Shown piece by piece: positions 23,827 through 35,880 of a stretch of 64,000 bases of DNA. Each line of letters starts with the position of its first letter. Position 1 is the stretch's first letter. A program made the translations under genes and the position numbers. The notes beneath the pieces were generated by a model, which was not told the origin of the DNA, did not search any database, and saw only the letters and a list, made by a program, of their open reading frames with translations. The stretch is from Castanea sativa (lineage: Eukaryota; Streptophyta; Magnoliopsida; Fagales; Fagaceae): assembly GCF_040712315.1 (NCBI RefSeq), contig NC_134017.1:11004001-11068000 (forward strand), read 5' to 3'.

Positions 23827-23859
23827 TCTTTTTTTGGTGAAAAAGGTAGGATACTTAGA

Positions 23860-25440
23860 TTAGATGTTGATTAATCTGTTACAACAAAATCCAGCCGCAT
23901 CAGAGGCTAGCAAATTGACCACCACAGGCGGCGGTACAACAAAAATAGCAAAAGAAGAAACTACACTTGAACCCAACCTAGCTAAAGCATCAGCACACTG
24001 ATTAGCTTCCCGGTACACGTGTTGTATCCGTCTATTAGGAATTTCTCTGTAAAGGCTCCTGCAATCAGACAATAGAGGCTCCATTAACAGATTTGGAGTA
24101 TCACTATTAATCATTTGTACTACACTTAATGCATCTAGTTCAACAATCAGATTGTTAAGTCTCAGTTCCTTAGCAATGATTAAACCATCTCTAAGCGCCC
24201 ATAATTCAGCAATAAAACTGTTAGTAGTTCCCAAGGCACGACTGTAGCCTTTAATCCAGTGGCCTGAGTGGTCCCAAATCACCCTTCCTCCACCTGCTCT
24301 GCCCGAATTTCCTAATGCAGACCCATCTGAGTTTAATTTAGCCCAACCACTAGGAGGTTTCTGCCAAGAGACAGGAATACAGGTCTTGGAAAGGGGGACT
24401 TTGGTCTTTATACCGATGGAGAAAAATTCAGCACTGCTTTGGATGCAATTCCTTTCAAGGTTCTTATTGGCTCTCCCTGTTCTAAACACAAACTCATTCC
24501 TGTGGATCCATATCTGCCAAATGCTCATGATGAAAACTATCCTCCACGGAATACCCAAAAACTTTGAACAAATATCAGACTTGCAATTCACTTGCAACCA
24601 CTCTGCTAGTGGTTTGTTAAAGGAGTCCACAAGGCAGAGGGGAAACTCCAGTTTCTGCCAAAGCTGAGAAGCTGATATGCAACCCCGAAGCAAATGCTCT
24701 ATGGATTCATTACCAACATTACAAATGGGGCATGCAGGGCTGAGGTTTAAACCCCTTGAACCCAAGACTTCACAGGTGGGAATGCTGTTATTTAGACACA
24801 ACCAAAGAAAGAATTGGATTTTGGGAGGGCCATCCAATTTCCACACCCACGACACATTGTCAGTCCTCGGGTTCAAAGGATTTGAATCTCTAGCTAGGAG
24901 GTAGGCAGACTTAACAGAGAAACTACCATCCTTAGAGAAAGCCCAAGCAAGAGAATCCTTAGTGCTTGGAATATTTGAGAAAGGAGTAGCTTTAATAGTT
25001 TCAATGAGGTCACTAGGAAACTCAAAAGATAGATTATGCAGATTCCAACCAAGAGAGTTACTATGACATTGTTGAACTGTCTGCACTTCTTCATCTCTTG
25101 CAAGTGGTCCTTGGATGAGACTTCTAAGGGGACCCGTGGGAAGCCAAAAATCTTGCCACATGTTTACATCCTCACCATTACCAATGATCCATTTAAGGCC
25201 TCTCACATACACAGGACCACCAACTTTGCAAGCTGCCCAGATTTTTGAGCAAGGCCTAATTCTACCCTTCTCAGTCAGCCTATTGGAGGTTAAATATTTC
25301 TTCGATAACATTTGTGCCCAAGGGGAATCAGCTTCATTTGCAACCCTTCAACACAGCTTTGCAAGGAGAGCTTGGTTCCTATACCTCATTTGGAACAAAC
25401 CCAATCCTCCCCAGTCTTTAGGCATAGTGACAGTGTGCCA
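23860..25440 (-). pseudogene. LINE ORF2 part 3: zf-RVT and RNase H domains
   Basis: After the frameshift the frame resumes as LVNWHTV and PKDWGGLG. A TGA at 25,348-25,350 (a Trp position, LC*RVA) is followed by 483 open codons. zf-RVT: WVWKLDGPPKIQFFLW and CPICNVGNESIEHLL. RNase H: LNSDGSALG, FIAELWALRDGL, IVELDALS and CADALARLG, keeping all four acidic positions. TAA at 23,860-23,862. Confidence 0.88.
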
Positions 25441-25441
25441 A

Positions 25442-26953
25442 TTAACCAAGTGAAGATTCCTTTTTTTCCTCAGTTGACCCCCAAAGGAAGTTCCTAATTA
25501 GCTTATCCACTGCGTTGCACACTTTAATAGACAAAGCATGACACTGCATATAATAGTCAGCTATGGGAGAAGCAGCTGACTTAACAAGCACTAGTTTTCC
25601 TGCCTTGGACAGCAACTTGGACTGCCAACCAGCCAGCCTATTCTGGATTTTTTCAATCACAAAATTGAAGGCATCACCATTCCTTCCTTGATGTAGGAGA
25701 GGGAATCCCAAGTACCTCCCTAAGTTTTGGGTTGCCAACATTCCAAGCTTTCTACAAATAGCATTTTTCTTCCTACCAGCCACATTGGGAGAAAAAAAAA
25801 TCCATGATTTATTGAGGTTAATTTTTTGACCAGCCATGTTACAAAAATTGTCCAACACCTCCACAGTTGCAGCACAGTTCTTTGAATTTGCCTTTGAAAA
25901 CAACATTAGATCATCAGCATAGAAAATATGAGAGAAACTTGGACCATTTCTGGATGCCTTGATCTTATCCCATCTTTTTTCCTCACAAAGATCAGAAATA
26001 TGAGCTCCCAAGAACTCCATACACAACAAAAACAGGTAAGGGGAGATGGGATCCCCTTGCCTAATTCCTCTAGATGGATGGAAGGAGTCCAACTTATTGC
26101 CATTAAACAAAATAGCTATTGATGTAGTAGATACACAACTCATTATCAGGTTAACGATATTTGAAGGGAAACCAAAATGCTCCAAAACCATTTTAATGAA
26201 ACTTCACTCCAATCTGTCATACGCCTTTTCGAGGTCTATTTTTACCACCATGAACCCCTCCCTCCCTCTTCTATTTTTAAGGGAATGTATAAGTTCCTGA
26301 GCAATAATGACATTGTCAGAGCCTCTCCTACCAGCTAGGAAGGCAGATTGCAGGGGAGAGATCAGAGAAGGGAGAAGGGGTTTTAATCTGAGGATCAGAA
26401 TCTTAGTTATAATCTTATAGATGGTGGTACAAAGACTAATGGGTCTATAGTGACTCACCAACTCAGGGCCAATCTGCTTTGGTATAAGGGCTATTAAAGT
26501 TTGATTAAGATATTCTGGAATTTTCTGGGTTGTAAAGATTTCCTTCACTTCCCTTCTGACAGAATCTCCCACCAAGAGCCAGAACCTTTGGTAGAAACCA
26601 GCATGAAGCCCATCAAAACCAGGTGCTTTAAAAGGTTTCATGGACTTAAGGGCATCCCATATCTCGGCATCAGAAGGGGGTTGGGCTAGAGCAAAGGTTT
26701 CATCCTCAGCCAGGGGCACACACCAATCAGCTTCCCAATCTGGGTTTAGAGGGCTAAAAACTTGTTCAGATTGATACAATTTGTGATAAAATTCAACAAA
26801 AATCCTCTTCACCTCCCCCACATCATGAACCCACTCCCCATGCACATTTTGAATGCAAGTAATCCTGTTTTTACTCCTTCTCACCATGGTTGAGAGATGA
26901 AAGAAAGAAGTGTTACGCTCACCATTAATAATCCAATTTGTCTTGGCCTTCAT
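25442..26953 (-). pseudogene. LINE ORF2 part 2: reverse transcriptase domain
   Basis: Same frame as the endonuclease part. Contains INGERNTSFFH, FKAPGFDGLHAGFYQ, SHYRPISLCTTIYK, VVKIDLEKAYDRLE, GIRQGDPISPYLF and the catalytic FYADDLMLF, in the standard order. A TGA at 26,204-26,206 replaces the Trp of YDRLEW. After EEKKESS the frame is lost at an A/G run near 25,465, giving TAA at 25,442-25,444. Confidence 0.88.
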
Positions 26954-27004
26954 TGCCCATAGCTCCTCCTCAAGCTGTAGGATATTGTTATACTCATCAG
27001 AAAG

Positions 27005-28084
27005 CTAATTTTGCAAGTTGAGAAGGAAGTTGCAAGATCTGTTGGCCAAAGCTTTCTGAATTCCCCCCAATCTCGCCATAATTCTTTTCTTCTTAGCAAA
27101 AACATTTCCAAAGACTTCCCTATTCCAGATTTTTGCTTTATTCACAAAATCAGATGTGGCATCAGCCAGTCTAACCCCTTGTCCCTCCCAAGCATCTCTT
27201 ACAATGTTCGGAAAATCACTGTGGCTGAGCCATATTGACTGAAATCTGAAAGGCCTATTTTGACGCTCACTCTCAACAGGCTTCAAATTAAGTAACAAGG
27301 GGCAATGATTAGAATTTACTCTAGCCAGATGTGTGACATTAGCTTCAACAAAAAAGGCCTTCCAAGCTGGATTGGCCCAACATATGTCCAACCTACATTG
27401 AATCAAATCATCTAAACCCCGTTTGTTGGTCCAAGTAAACTTTGGGCTAGAAAACCCAAGGTCTATCATGTGGCAAGTGTCCATACATTCTTGAATTGCT
27501 CTGACTCTCCTCTGGCTAATAGAATTTCCACCAGATTTTTCCTCCTCGGTTAAAACTTCATTAAAGTCGCCCATAAGGGCCCAAGGAAGATCATGAATAT
27601 CAGCCAACATTTTAAGGTTTTCCCAGAGAATGCATCTTTCTTCGAATCTAGGACTAGCATAAATAGCACTAATAAGCCAGCTAAAGTTTTGAGATCTTAC
27701 CCGGACAATAGCATGAATTTCTTGCTCTGTGGACGCCAGCTCCTCCACTTGCACCAAATCTGAACGCCACAAAAGCCAGATTCCACCAGCAAAGCCAATA
27801 GTGTCAGTGACCACCGCACCATCAAAAGGAAGTGTCTCAATAATTTCATCAGCTCTCACTCCACTCAGCCTTGTTTCTGTAATAACCATGACAATGGGAT
27901 TGTGCCAGTCAACCAAATCCATCACTGTTTTCCTAAAAAGAGGTTTTATAGCACCTCTGCAATTCCAGATTAACACATTCATAATAGGAAATGGGTGTGT
28001 AGCGGCATCAAAATGGGACAGAGAGGAGCTATCCTCTGTGTCCCTCCACCTCCATGCTTCCATCAACTCCCTCTTTGCACACAC
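27005..28084 (-). pseudogene. LINE ORF2 part 1: AP endonuclease domain
   Basis: EEP-type endonuclease that nicks target DNA for target-primed reverse transcription. Motifs: MNVLIWNCRG near the start (Met at 27,980-27,982), TETRLSG, MGDFNEV, FTWTNKRG and SNHCPLLL (His retained; usual Asp of SDH is Asn). The frame ends at an amber TAG (27,005-27,007) and continues in the same frame beyond it, so the stop looks like a CAG-to-TAG change. Confidence 0.85.
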
Positions 28085-28490
28085 TTGTTTTCATGTCTAT
28101 GGATATTGCCCTTGAACACTTATTTTCAGCTACAACAACACTTGTGCATGCAGAAATGTATTAAGGACTTAAGGTCATAGGTTCTCTGATCTAAATAAGA
28201 TTCTGATGTGAGAGGTTATTATCCTACTTCATTTCTTATGACTTGTGATGTGCTTTGGTTTTGGGGCAGATGTGAAGGACGTGAATTATGTGATCAGTTA
28301 TGACTTCCAGGAGTATATTCACCGCATTGGTTGAACTGGAAGGGTTGGGGCAAAAGGAACTGCATTAACTTTCTTCACAGCTGGAAACACCATATTTGCT
28401 AAGGAACTCATCTGCATACTTGAAGAAGCTGGATAGAAGGTTAGTCCTGAATTAGTTGCAGTGGGGCATGGTGCACCTCCTCCCCCTTAG

Positions 28491-28930
28491 ATTAGTTTTG
28501 ACTAGTTTGAATACTCTTAGGTGGTGTTTATATGCATGAGTGTGTGTACTTGGTTACTGAAATCAATTGTTTCAGTGAATATCAATCAATTAGGTCATGG
28601 GGGTTTTTGAGATTGTGGGATTGGTTATGGTGGTGGTCGCACGCTGTATTTTGTGGGAAACATTACATGTATGATTAGAAAATAGGAGTTAAAATGTATT
28701 TTCTTCTTTCAACTTTAATTTATGTTGATTTTTTGTTCAATTACGTAGAGGACTAACTATAGTTAGTGGTGGACTATGTAAGATAAAACATTTGTTTATA
28801 TCATAAAGGTTTTGAGGAAGATGATAAACAATTGTATTTTCATTTTGCTTTGCCCTAAAGTAGTGAAAGTATGTGCAAAATGTTCTTGTCCTCAATTAAA
28901 TTGGCCAAAATAGAAATTTTTGTGGCTGCT
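28491..28930. other. Former 3' part of the helicase relic, then AT-rich spacer
   Basis: Possible worn 3' end of the helicase gene up to about 28,640 (Gly-rich reading 'ggttatggtggtggtcg'). Otherwise nothing. Confidence 0.35.
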
Positions 28931-29640
28931 TTTGTCCTTATTTAGTGGGGATAAATACATATTTCTAGTTTTATATGTAGATGACATTTTACTTGCAATT
29001 AGTGATTTGAGTTTGCTAAATGAGAGAAAATAGTCTCTCTCAATATTCTAAGATGAAGTTTTTTGGACAACCTTTTTGTGTCATTAGCATTGCCATTTCT
29101 AAGATAGATCACAAAGAAAGTTAGGATTGTCTCAAAAGGCCTACATTGAAAGGCTATTATTCATGGGTCTCATTGCACTTTTTGGTACTATTCATGAGCC
29201 TCATTGTACTATTTTAGCTAACTAATAGCTTTATTTACAGTACTTTCAGCAAAAACTTTTCAATTTCAACTAATAAGCTATTCCCAAATTGACTCAAATT
29301 ATAAATATAAAGATGGTTTTATCCGTGGGTGAGATATGAAGGGGTACTCAAATGGCTAATAAGTAGTCTATTCATGAAGAATTAATGGCTCATAAAATAC
29401 TCACAGAGGGAGTACCATACATTGTAATACATGGAAGTACTTGTTAAGAGTATTATGATTCATGTATTGGATTGTTTATTTGAGTGAGAGCATTTCACAA
29501 CAAGATGGCATAGGTAATATCTTTATATTAGTATGACTATCACTCATCAAGTTATTTAAATGTCATGTGGGCCAAATGGGAGAATGTAAGATTATCTCTA
29601 TTAGGAGGCTTATGGTCCGCATAAAATTATCTCTAATTGA
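28930..29640 (+). pseudogene. Ty1/copia reverse transcriptase fragment and possible 3' end
   Basis: The plus strand reads KYIFLVLYVDDILLAISDLS, containing the copia RT catalytic YVDD block, then broken frames resembling KMKDLG and SQKAYIERL. Sequence at 29,550-29,640 ('gtgggccaaatgggagaatg', then TAAGATTATCT) resembles the RNase H end and LTR start of such elements. Heavily decayed. Confidence 0.7.
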
Positions 29641-30560
29641 TTAATTATAATATACATAGATTTATTTTAGAGTGATAGATAAAGACCCATCTTTTTGGAG
29701 TGCATTTGTTAACATCACTTAAAATGTCACTTAGTGAATAGATGTTATTTAGTCAATAAACACTTTAAAGTAACTCTCAATTAAACTTTTTGATGGTAAC
29801 TTTTCGATGGAAGGAATATATATTAAAGAGAACAAACATTAAATTGGAAGAGTCCCTAGTATAGCCTTCAGAAGTCTGTGTTTTCTATCAAAGAGTTTTT
29901 AAGGCATTGGCCATAGACTAGAAAAATTCATTCACAAATCATTCTTTTGCAATGTGATTTTCTGTACAAATCATTTGAACAACATGACTAGAGGTATTTT
30001 ATTTTTCTTCGACTGCTATAGATTTCTTACATCCAATTGATGCTTACAGTCATTGTGTTGGGAGGTGTTGGTCATTCTAATCTTTTTGTTATTTGCTTTA
30101 ATTGTGGGTAATTATGCAAGATGGGTTTTGATTTTGTGTGATTTTGTAAATTAATTTGAGTGGAATTAATTATGTACCATCTTCCAAGAGAGGATTAGAT
30201 TTAGCTTCTCATCTCTTCATTTTCAATCTTAATTTTATGTAAAATGTATTAGTAGAATTTTCAACGACTGTCAATCTTTTCAACTAAAAATTCTATACTT
30301 TGACTCAGTCATTGAAATGCTTTTTTGAATTCGCCATCATAATGGTTGTGTTCGGCATAGTAGTGAGCTGGGTAATTAGAGTTATGGATTCAAAAATTTA
30401 TTATTTTGTAATTATAAATTAACTAATTATGTTTTGTTACTTCTATCTTCTTAAAGTAAAAAGAGGAGTAATTTCACTCGATTTTTTTTTTTTGAAAAAT
30501 TTCAATTAATATTATTAAGTTATAGTTCGGCATAGTGGTCTTTCATAAACAGCACAGTTA
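29641..30560. other. Intergenic, nothing firm
   Basis: AT-rich unique-looking DNA. No ORF or repeat recognised. Confidence 0.4.
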
Positions 30561-30620
30561 AAACTATTTCAAGAGCAGCAACACCCACAGAAACCCAACG
30601 AGTTTTCTTCACCATCAGCA

Positions 30621-30782
30621 ATGGAGACTCAGTCTTCAGCTCAGCCACCACCAAAAGAGTCATTTGCTCGGCGTTACAAGTTTCTCTGGCCTATGTTTTT
30701 GGCTGTCAACCTTGCTGTTGGAGCCTTGGAGGTCGCATTCTTTTTCTTATTCCTCAGCTTTGTAATTCAGTATTTATCTTAA
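30621..30782 (+). CDS. Possible first exon of a small membrane protein (fragment)
   Basis: ATG in a favourable context (CAGCAATGG) after a short leader. It encodes METQSSAQPPPKESFARRYK, then FLWPMFLAVNLAVGALEV and a hydrophobic run, ending at TAA after 53 codons. The N-terminal pattern of a Pro-rich start, a (S/A)RRYKF basic motif and a membrane segment looks like the first exon of a conserved plant protein whose name I cannot give. In such a gene the exon would end at about GTTGGAG or TTGGAG|GTCGC (30,731) and splice on. No downstream exon was found, so it is either a 53-aa ORF or an isolated exon copy. Confidence 0.4.
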   Translation: METQSSAQPPPKESFARRYKFLWPMFLAVNLAVGALEVAFFFLFLSFVIQYLS

Positions 30783-31580
30783 TTTCCTATATGTTTATCT
30801 ATGCGGGTGTTTATTAGTATACAAAGTGATTAAATTTATAGAATGATGCAATAGGTTTTGAGAGATTTCAGCTTAAAAGAAAGGTTTCGAGTTTACAATT
30901 TTCTATTTTATACCGTTTGTAAAATCCAAGACACACCTAAAATTTTTTATTTAATATATATTACTTATAATATATCTTAAATGTCTCTAAATTTACTCAT
31001 GTATCAATCAAACCAATTAGTCAATACACGGGGTTGCAAATTTATCTTGGTTTTTCTTTTTATTATTCCAATGAATGTTCCATTTCTTTTTGTGGTCACA
31101 ATATTCTAATTTGATTGGCTAACAAAAATCGATTGCATTATCTTGAAAATTCCAATATGTATTTAAAGAAACACAGAATAAATTTATATAATATTTGATT
31201 GCATGATAGATTAGGCCCCAAAATCTAATAGTTTTTTTTTTTTTTCACATGTTAAATTCAATATTTAGGGAAATATTTTTATATTTATAGATGTGAAAGG
31301 ATTTTAATCTTTGGCGCTTGATCCATTATGATTGTTTTTTATCATCATGCCACACTAATTGGTTTTCAATATAATCGGAAGTCGAATCTTTAGCATCCTC
31401 TCTGTTATAATTCTTTTTTATTATCAGGTTAAGATCTTAATTGCTTTTTGGCAAGTTGCCAAAATTTGAATCTTAGATCTCTTTATCCAATACAAAAAGC
31501 TTTACATGTTAAGCTAAACGAAGAAACTTTTTTTTTTTTTTTGAGACATTAAAAATACAATCATTATCAAAATTGTTAAT
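30783..31580. other. Intergenic, nothing firm
   Basis: AT-rich; poly(T) tracts at about 31,232-31,245 and 31,531-31,543. No gene. Confidence 0.4.
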
Positions 31581-31990
31581 TTCTTACCATCATGATTCAT
31601 GGCTACGATAATTTTCATATAAGTCATCAGACTGATACGAGTAATTCCCCTACAACACGTCAGATAAAATTCGAGCCATTCAGCTAATTTTGTCAGTCAA
31701 TTCCGCGTGTTTGGAGTAGCAGGACAATAATATAAGTCTTCTATTTCTGTTCTTTTCCTCTTTTTCTTTTTCTTCTTAATTTGTCCCACTATCCACGCAC
31801 ATGATCTTCATTTTTCTCCTCTGTGTTCTATCATCTATGTCAAATGGTTGGTTGGTATGTAAATGTATCATTGTATGATCTTTCAATTTCCTTCTCTCCC
31901 TTCACGTCCACATGAATTTTATTTTAAGTGTTAGATACATTGTTGATTAGGGCCACATTAGTTGGCCAATCTATTATTGGCCAAGATTCT

Positions 31991-32065
<75 letters not shown>

Positions 32066-32460
32066 CACACATTAGAGACAGAGAGTAACTGTTATCGAAA
32101 TATTTCATTTTTCATTCCGTTAATCGTATTAAAATGAGGTTGGGTATGGAATTCACAATATGGTTAATAAAACACTGTAAATTTTCATAATATTAACACT
32201 TAACAATTAATATCACTTATATCTTCCTCTCAAAAAAAAATATCACTTATATCAATAACAAATATATATATATGGATCAAGTCGTGACAGAACCCAAAAG
32301 AAATGCCATCCCCATCACCCTGTTCAATATTGGTCAAATTACTTTCGTCATTATCAAGAATAATACCTGCATCATCACTCTTTTCCAAATTTCAATAATA
32401 GCTAGTTAAACAAAAGGTGTAACAGGAATTTGACTGAACCTATTAAAACAGAAAAGGATA
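31580..32460. repeat. Diverged third copy of RLP-upstream DNA
   Basis: 31,600-31,930 aligns loosely with 7,260-7,990 without the MULE, and 32,290-32,455 resembles 8,590-8,700 near the gene I promoter. 31,925-32,150 aligns with 39,990-40,170 upstream of gene II. A (TA)n tract of about 67 bases interrupts it. No RLP exon is present. Confidence 0.5.
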
Positions 32461-34165
32461 AGGCTGTGTTTGTTTCCGAAAAAAATATTTTCTAACCACC
32501 ATAAAATGTTTTCAGGTGATAATAATTTTTGAAAAAAAAAATTATTTTCAAGTATTTAGTTGTGTTCGTGAAAATATTAGGAAAAATAACTTTCTTTACA
32601 CATACCTTCAATATTTTTCTCTCTACGTTTATTTTTACAAAACGAAATAAAATAAAGGAAAATATATACATAATTCTTTATAGTTTTCCCATAAAACACA
32701 AAAACTCTATGAAGTTTTGATTATAATTTATAACGTAACACTTAAACCTATATAGATATATATATTAGTGGCAGAGTTAGGATTTTAACTCAAGGGGCAA
32801 GATTAAATGACACCTTGATACTCATTATTATGATCATGTTTCTTTATAAGCTTAATTAACTACATGTATGTGTGTGTGTGTCTATATATATTTCATATAA
32901 TTCAAATAAAGAAAACAAAAATAATCAAATTATAGTAAATAATAATAATAAAAAATAATCTAAATACATAATGTTGAAATTAAAATAAATTGAGAAAATA
33001 AATTAATGTAGGAGTGTTAGGAATATAATAATATACCTATAAAGTTGTACGTATTAATGTTTTAGCGCCTTGAATTCTTTTTAAAAAATTTGTAGAATTA
33101 AGCATTCGTTTCTTTATTTGTTTAAGTAGTTAAAATTAAGATTTATAGAAAGAGTATGAAACTGTGAAAAATTAGAAAAAAATATGAGTTGTGTCAAGGA
33201 CACAATAAAAATTCACAACAATTTCACAACATTCCTCAAATTAGCACATCATCTCATACATGTGGGTCATTAAAAAAATTTAAATCATATATTGTGGTTG
33301 ACATCCTAAACGAAAAGAACACAAAGTAGATTTTTTAATGCTCTATACACAAAAAGAAGGTGACTTCAATTTTTTCATCATTGACATTTTTTGTCTAAAA
33401 AAACGAGTCTGTAGTTTGTAGTTTGTACTATATATATACTATGACCCTGTGAGAAGTAAATAAATTCTATAATAGTGAATTTAACTATTTAAGTAGCCCT
33501 CTACGAAAAGACTGAAAACTAGTATGATGATTGTTTTTGTCCTCTTAAAGTAACATGCTTTCTGATATGTGTAGGGAGCAATTTAGTCTTCTAACATCAA
33601 ACTCTAGTATTATTCTGTGGATGTGTGTTGTGAAAGGATTCTCACGACACTCTCATGAGTTTCCATCTCAGTCGTCCAAGTCAGTCTTTCATTCATATTT
33701 GTGAAATGATGCTTTCCCTTAATGCAGGGGAAGTTGGTCACAGCAAGTAGTCCTCTCTAATGCATGACCAAGTCTCCTTCTCCCAAATACACGGCTAGAA
33801 TAGTCCTTTTTCCTGATGCAGTCAATCCTTCCCTCAAATACACGGCCAGTAAGTCAAGAAAACAATTGAAAGAGAAGCAAACATCATCACCTATTAGTTT
33901 TCAAGAGCCTCTTCACTAGTGAATCATACGAGAGAAAATAAAAACAAAAACACAAAAATATCCAACAATCAAGTGTTCGAAAAGCTTTGAACACCTATAT
34001 TAGCTCAAAAATAAAAAAGTATTCAATAGAAATAGTGCCTTTGCGACTATCACTTGTAAAGTTTTAAATTTGGTTCAAGCGTCTCTTTTTATAAATTGAA
34101 ATAGAGTATTTTCATACCAAAAATGGTTTGGTTAGCTAAGTAGTAAAGTTTCACAATTGATAGTG

Positions 34166-34239
<74 letters not shown>

Positions 34240-34650
34240 TGCACCAAAATGGAGGTGAGTGTAACTGGTGTTCATAATGGTCTTTCCAAGCTTGTTGAAT
34301 CTAATAATATCCCTAAGTTTGAGATGAAGTTTTTTGCTTTCTGGTTCTGTGATAGAGGACATAGTAATCTTATTGAGCCCACAACCTCTCCATGATTGAC
34401 TTAAACTTTTAGGTCAAGTGGTGTACTTATGATAGTCATCATAATTTTTTTTTTAAATGGATAGTTACAACGGGGAGGAGATTTCAACCATAGATGTCTT
34501 GAAAACACCAAAAAGTGCTAACCCATCTTATTTGAACTAATTAGTATTTATCAATACTGAAAATACTCTTGCTAGTAATAATTGACCTACTATGTCAATA
34601 AAATATCAAGCTTGTTTGTGTGTGTGTGTGTGTGTGTATAAGAATATGCC
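32461..34650. other. Intergenic repeats, nothing coding
   Basis: AT-rich. A (TA)n tract lies at 34,169-34,239. A 'catgtgggtcattaaaaaaat' stretch at 33,259-33,280 recurs at 34,901-34,922, and an 'aatacacggcYag' motif recurs at 33,788, 33,838 and 35,244. No gene recognised. Confidence 0.4.
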
Positions 34651-34654
34651 AACA

Positions 34655-34776
34655 CTGCACACCTTTGGTGTAATGGTTACTCCATAAGTACAAGTACTTG
34701 TGAGATGCTTGTGGGGTGTGGGTGGGGTAAAGGTCGAAGTTCAAGTCTCTAGGAAGAAGCTTTATACACATATTCA

Positions 34777-34825
<49 letters not shown>

Positions 34826-34826
34826 T
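34655..34826 (+). repeat. SINE-like repeat with (AAT)n tail
   Basis: Head 'acctttggtgtaatggttac' (box A-like), GAAGTTCAAGTCTCT (box B-like), then about 16 AAT repeats at 34,777-34,824. Same family as 5,645-5,810. A simple-repeat tail is typical of SINE 3' ends. Confidence 0.6.
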
Positions 34827-34829
34827 GCT

Positions 34830-35880
34830 GATGTAGTTTATAGGAGCTCTTTTTAGGAAGCAAAATTTTTTTACAACCATTTTAAATTTGTCTACCATCT
34901 CACATATGGGTCATTAAAAAAATTTTAATTGCAGATTGTGGTGAACAGGGGTAGGCTAATTTGAAATGTTGTGAAACTGTAGTAATTTTTTATTGGCTCC
35001 CTAACTTTATTAACCCCATAATTCTTGAGGTGTTTGAATGAAAATGTTTCCAAAATGTTGCTGATAAAGAGAGAGACTCGTGAAAATGACCACCCCATTC
35101 TTTTTAACATATTCCACAAATTTTGCTTTCAATTTCTTTCCATGTTAAACATGGAAAAGTAAGCAATAGTAGGGACAGTTAAGTCAAATCCTATTTCTAC
35201 TCACTTCAGTTTCGCTGAAAGTGAAATGATTCTTCCCTCTAATGCACGGCCAGTTAGAAAAATGATGATATACATTGGAGTGTCAAGTAATGACTAATTT
35301 ATAAGGACCGATCAAATATTTCCTCGAACCCATTTGATAAGCAAAGTTCATCCCACACCCAACTATCTGCCAAATGAAATAAGCATTAATCTATCACCAC
35401 AAAAAGACAGCTATTAAAGAATGAAAGGTAATTGCATGTTCAAGATTTAGCGCTGCTACGTTGTCAATATGATCATCGCTGCCTTTGCCATCCATTTCCT
35501 TGTCACTTCATGTTCATGGTCAAAGTTTGAATTGGTCCTCAAAATGCCAATCGAGTATTCATCATGATAGGCTCACCAAGATTGAAATAGCTAAGTAGTT
35601 CAAAGTTGGAAGCAACAGCAAAAAGAAAAGAGAAGGGTTGTATCTCTTTGTCCATTCATTCAGTCGGGTTGGTTTATTCGGGCTGATATTTTATCAACAA
35701 GAAATCCAATTGGGCCAGCTTTATCAGGTAAATCACTTTTGTGGCCGCAGCTATATTCGTGGAAATGCTTTTAATTACAGGATTTTTTTTAAAATAAAAT
35801 AAAATAACTTAATTGTAGTCAAGAATCTTGTAATAAAATTTGTGCCACTTTATGATTCAAACGATAACCTTAATTAGAGT
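34830..35880. other. Intergenic, duplicated in part
   Basis: 35,480-35,530 and 35,785-35,870 recur at 39,935-39,985 and 39,850-39,930 on the far side of the Helitron. No gene. Confidence 0.45.

Larger units (their letters stand above)
23784..28087 (-). mobile_element. 5'-truncated plant LINE (L1 type), minus strand
   Basis: About 4.3 kb, ORF2 only: endonuclease, reverse transcriptase, zf-RVT and RNase H, followed by a long 3' A-rich tail (T-tract at 23,784-23,835 on the plus strand, broken every 10-12 bases by a C). It sits in the intron of the helicase pseudogene. ORF1 (gag-like) is absent. CACTTG(TTTT) occurs at both edges (23,778 and 28,082) and may be the target duplication, though it is short. 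Three in-frame stops and one frameshift disable ORF2. Confidence 0.88.
23072..28490 (+). pseudogene. DEAD-box RNA helicase pseudogene (RH20/RH30-like), two exons around a LINE
   Basis: Exon piece 1 (23,072-23,298) encodes LVKLLEDIIDGSRILIFMNT, then GDKSQAERDWVLSEF and TTDVAACGLG, the start of the helicase C domain with motif V (normally TDVAARGLD; Arg is now Cys). Exon piece 2 (28,270-28,490) encodes DVKDVNYVISYDF, EYIHRIG*TGR and GAKGTALTFFT to the C-terminus. Splicing would join G+AT to rebuild the Asp codon, so this is a gene-derived copy, not a processed one. Lesions: donor GT to GA at 23,299, an in-frame deletion before EYIHRIG, TGA at 28,332 in place of the first motif VI Arg, and TAG at 28,434. 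The N-terminal half is missing. A LINE fills most of the intron. Confidence 0.85.

Noticed and set aside
24386..25453. Plus-strand ORFs at 24.4-25.5 kb
   Set aside because: Antisense shadows of the LINE RNase H/zf-RVT frame.
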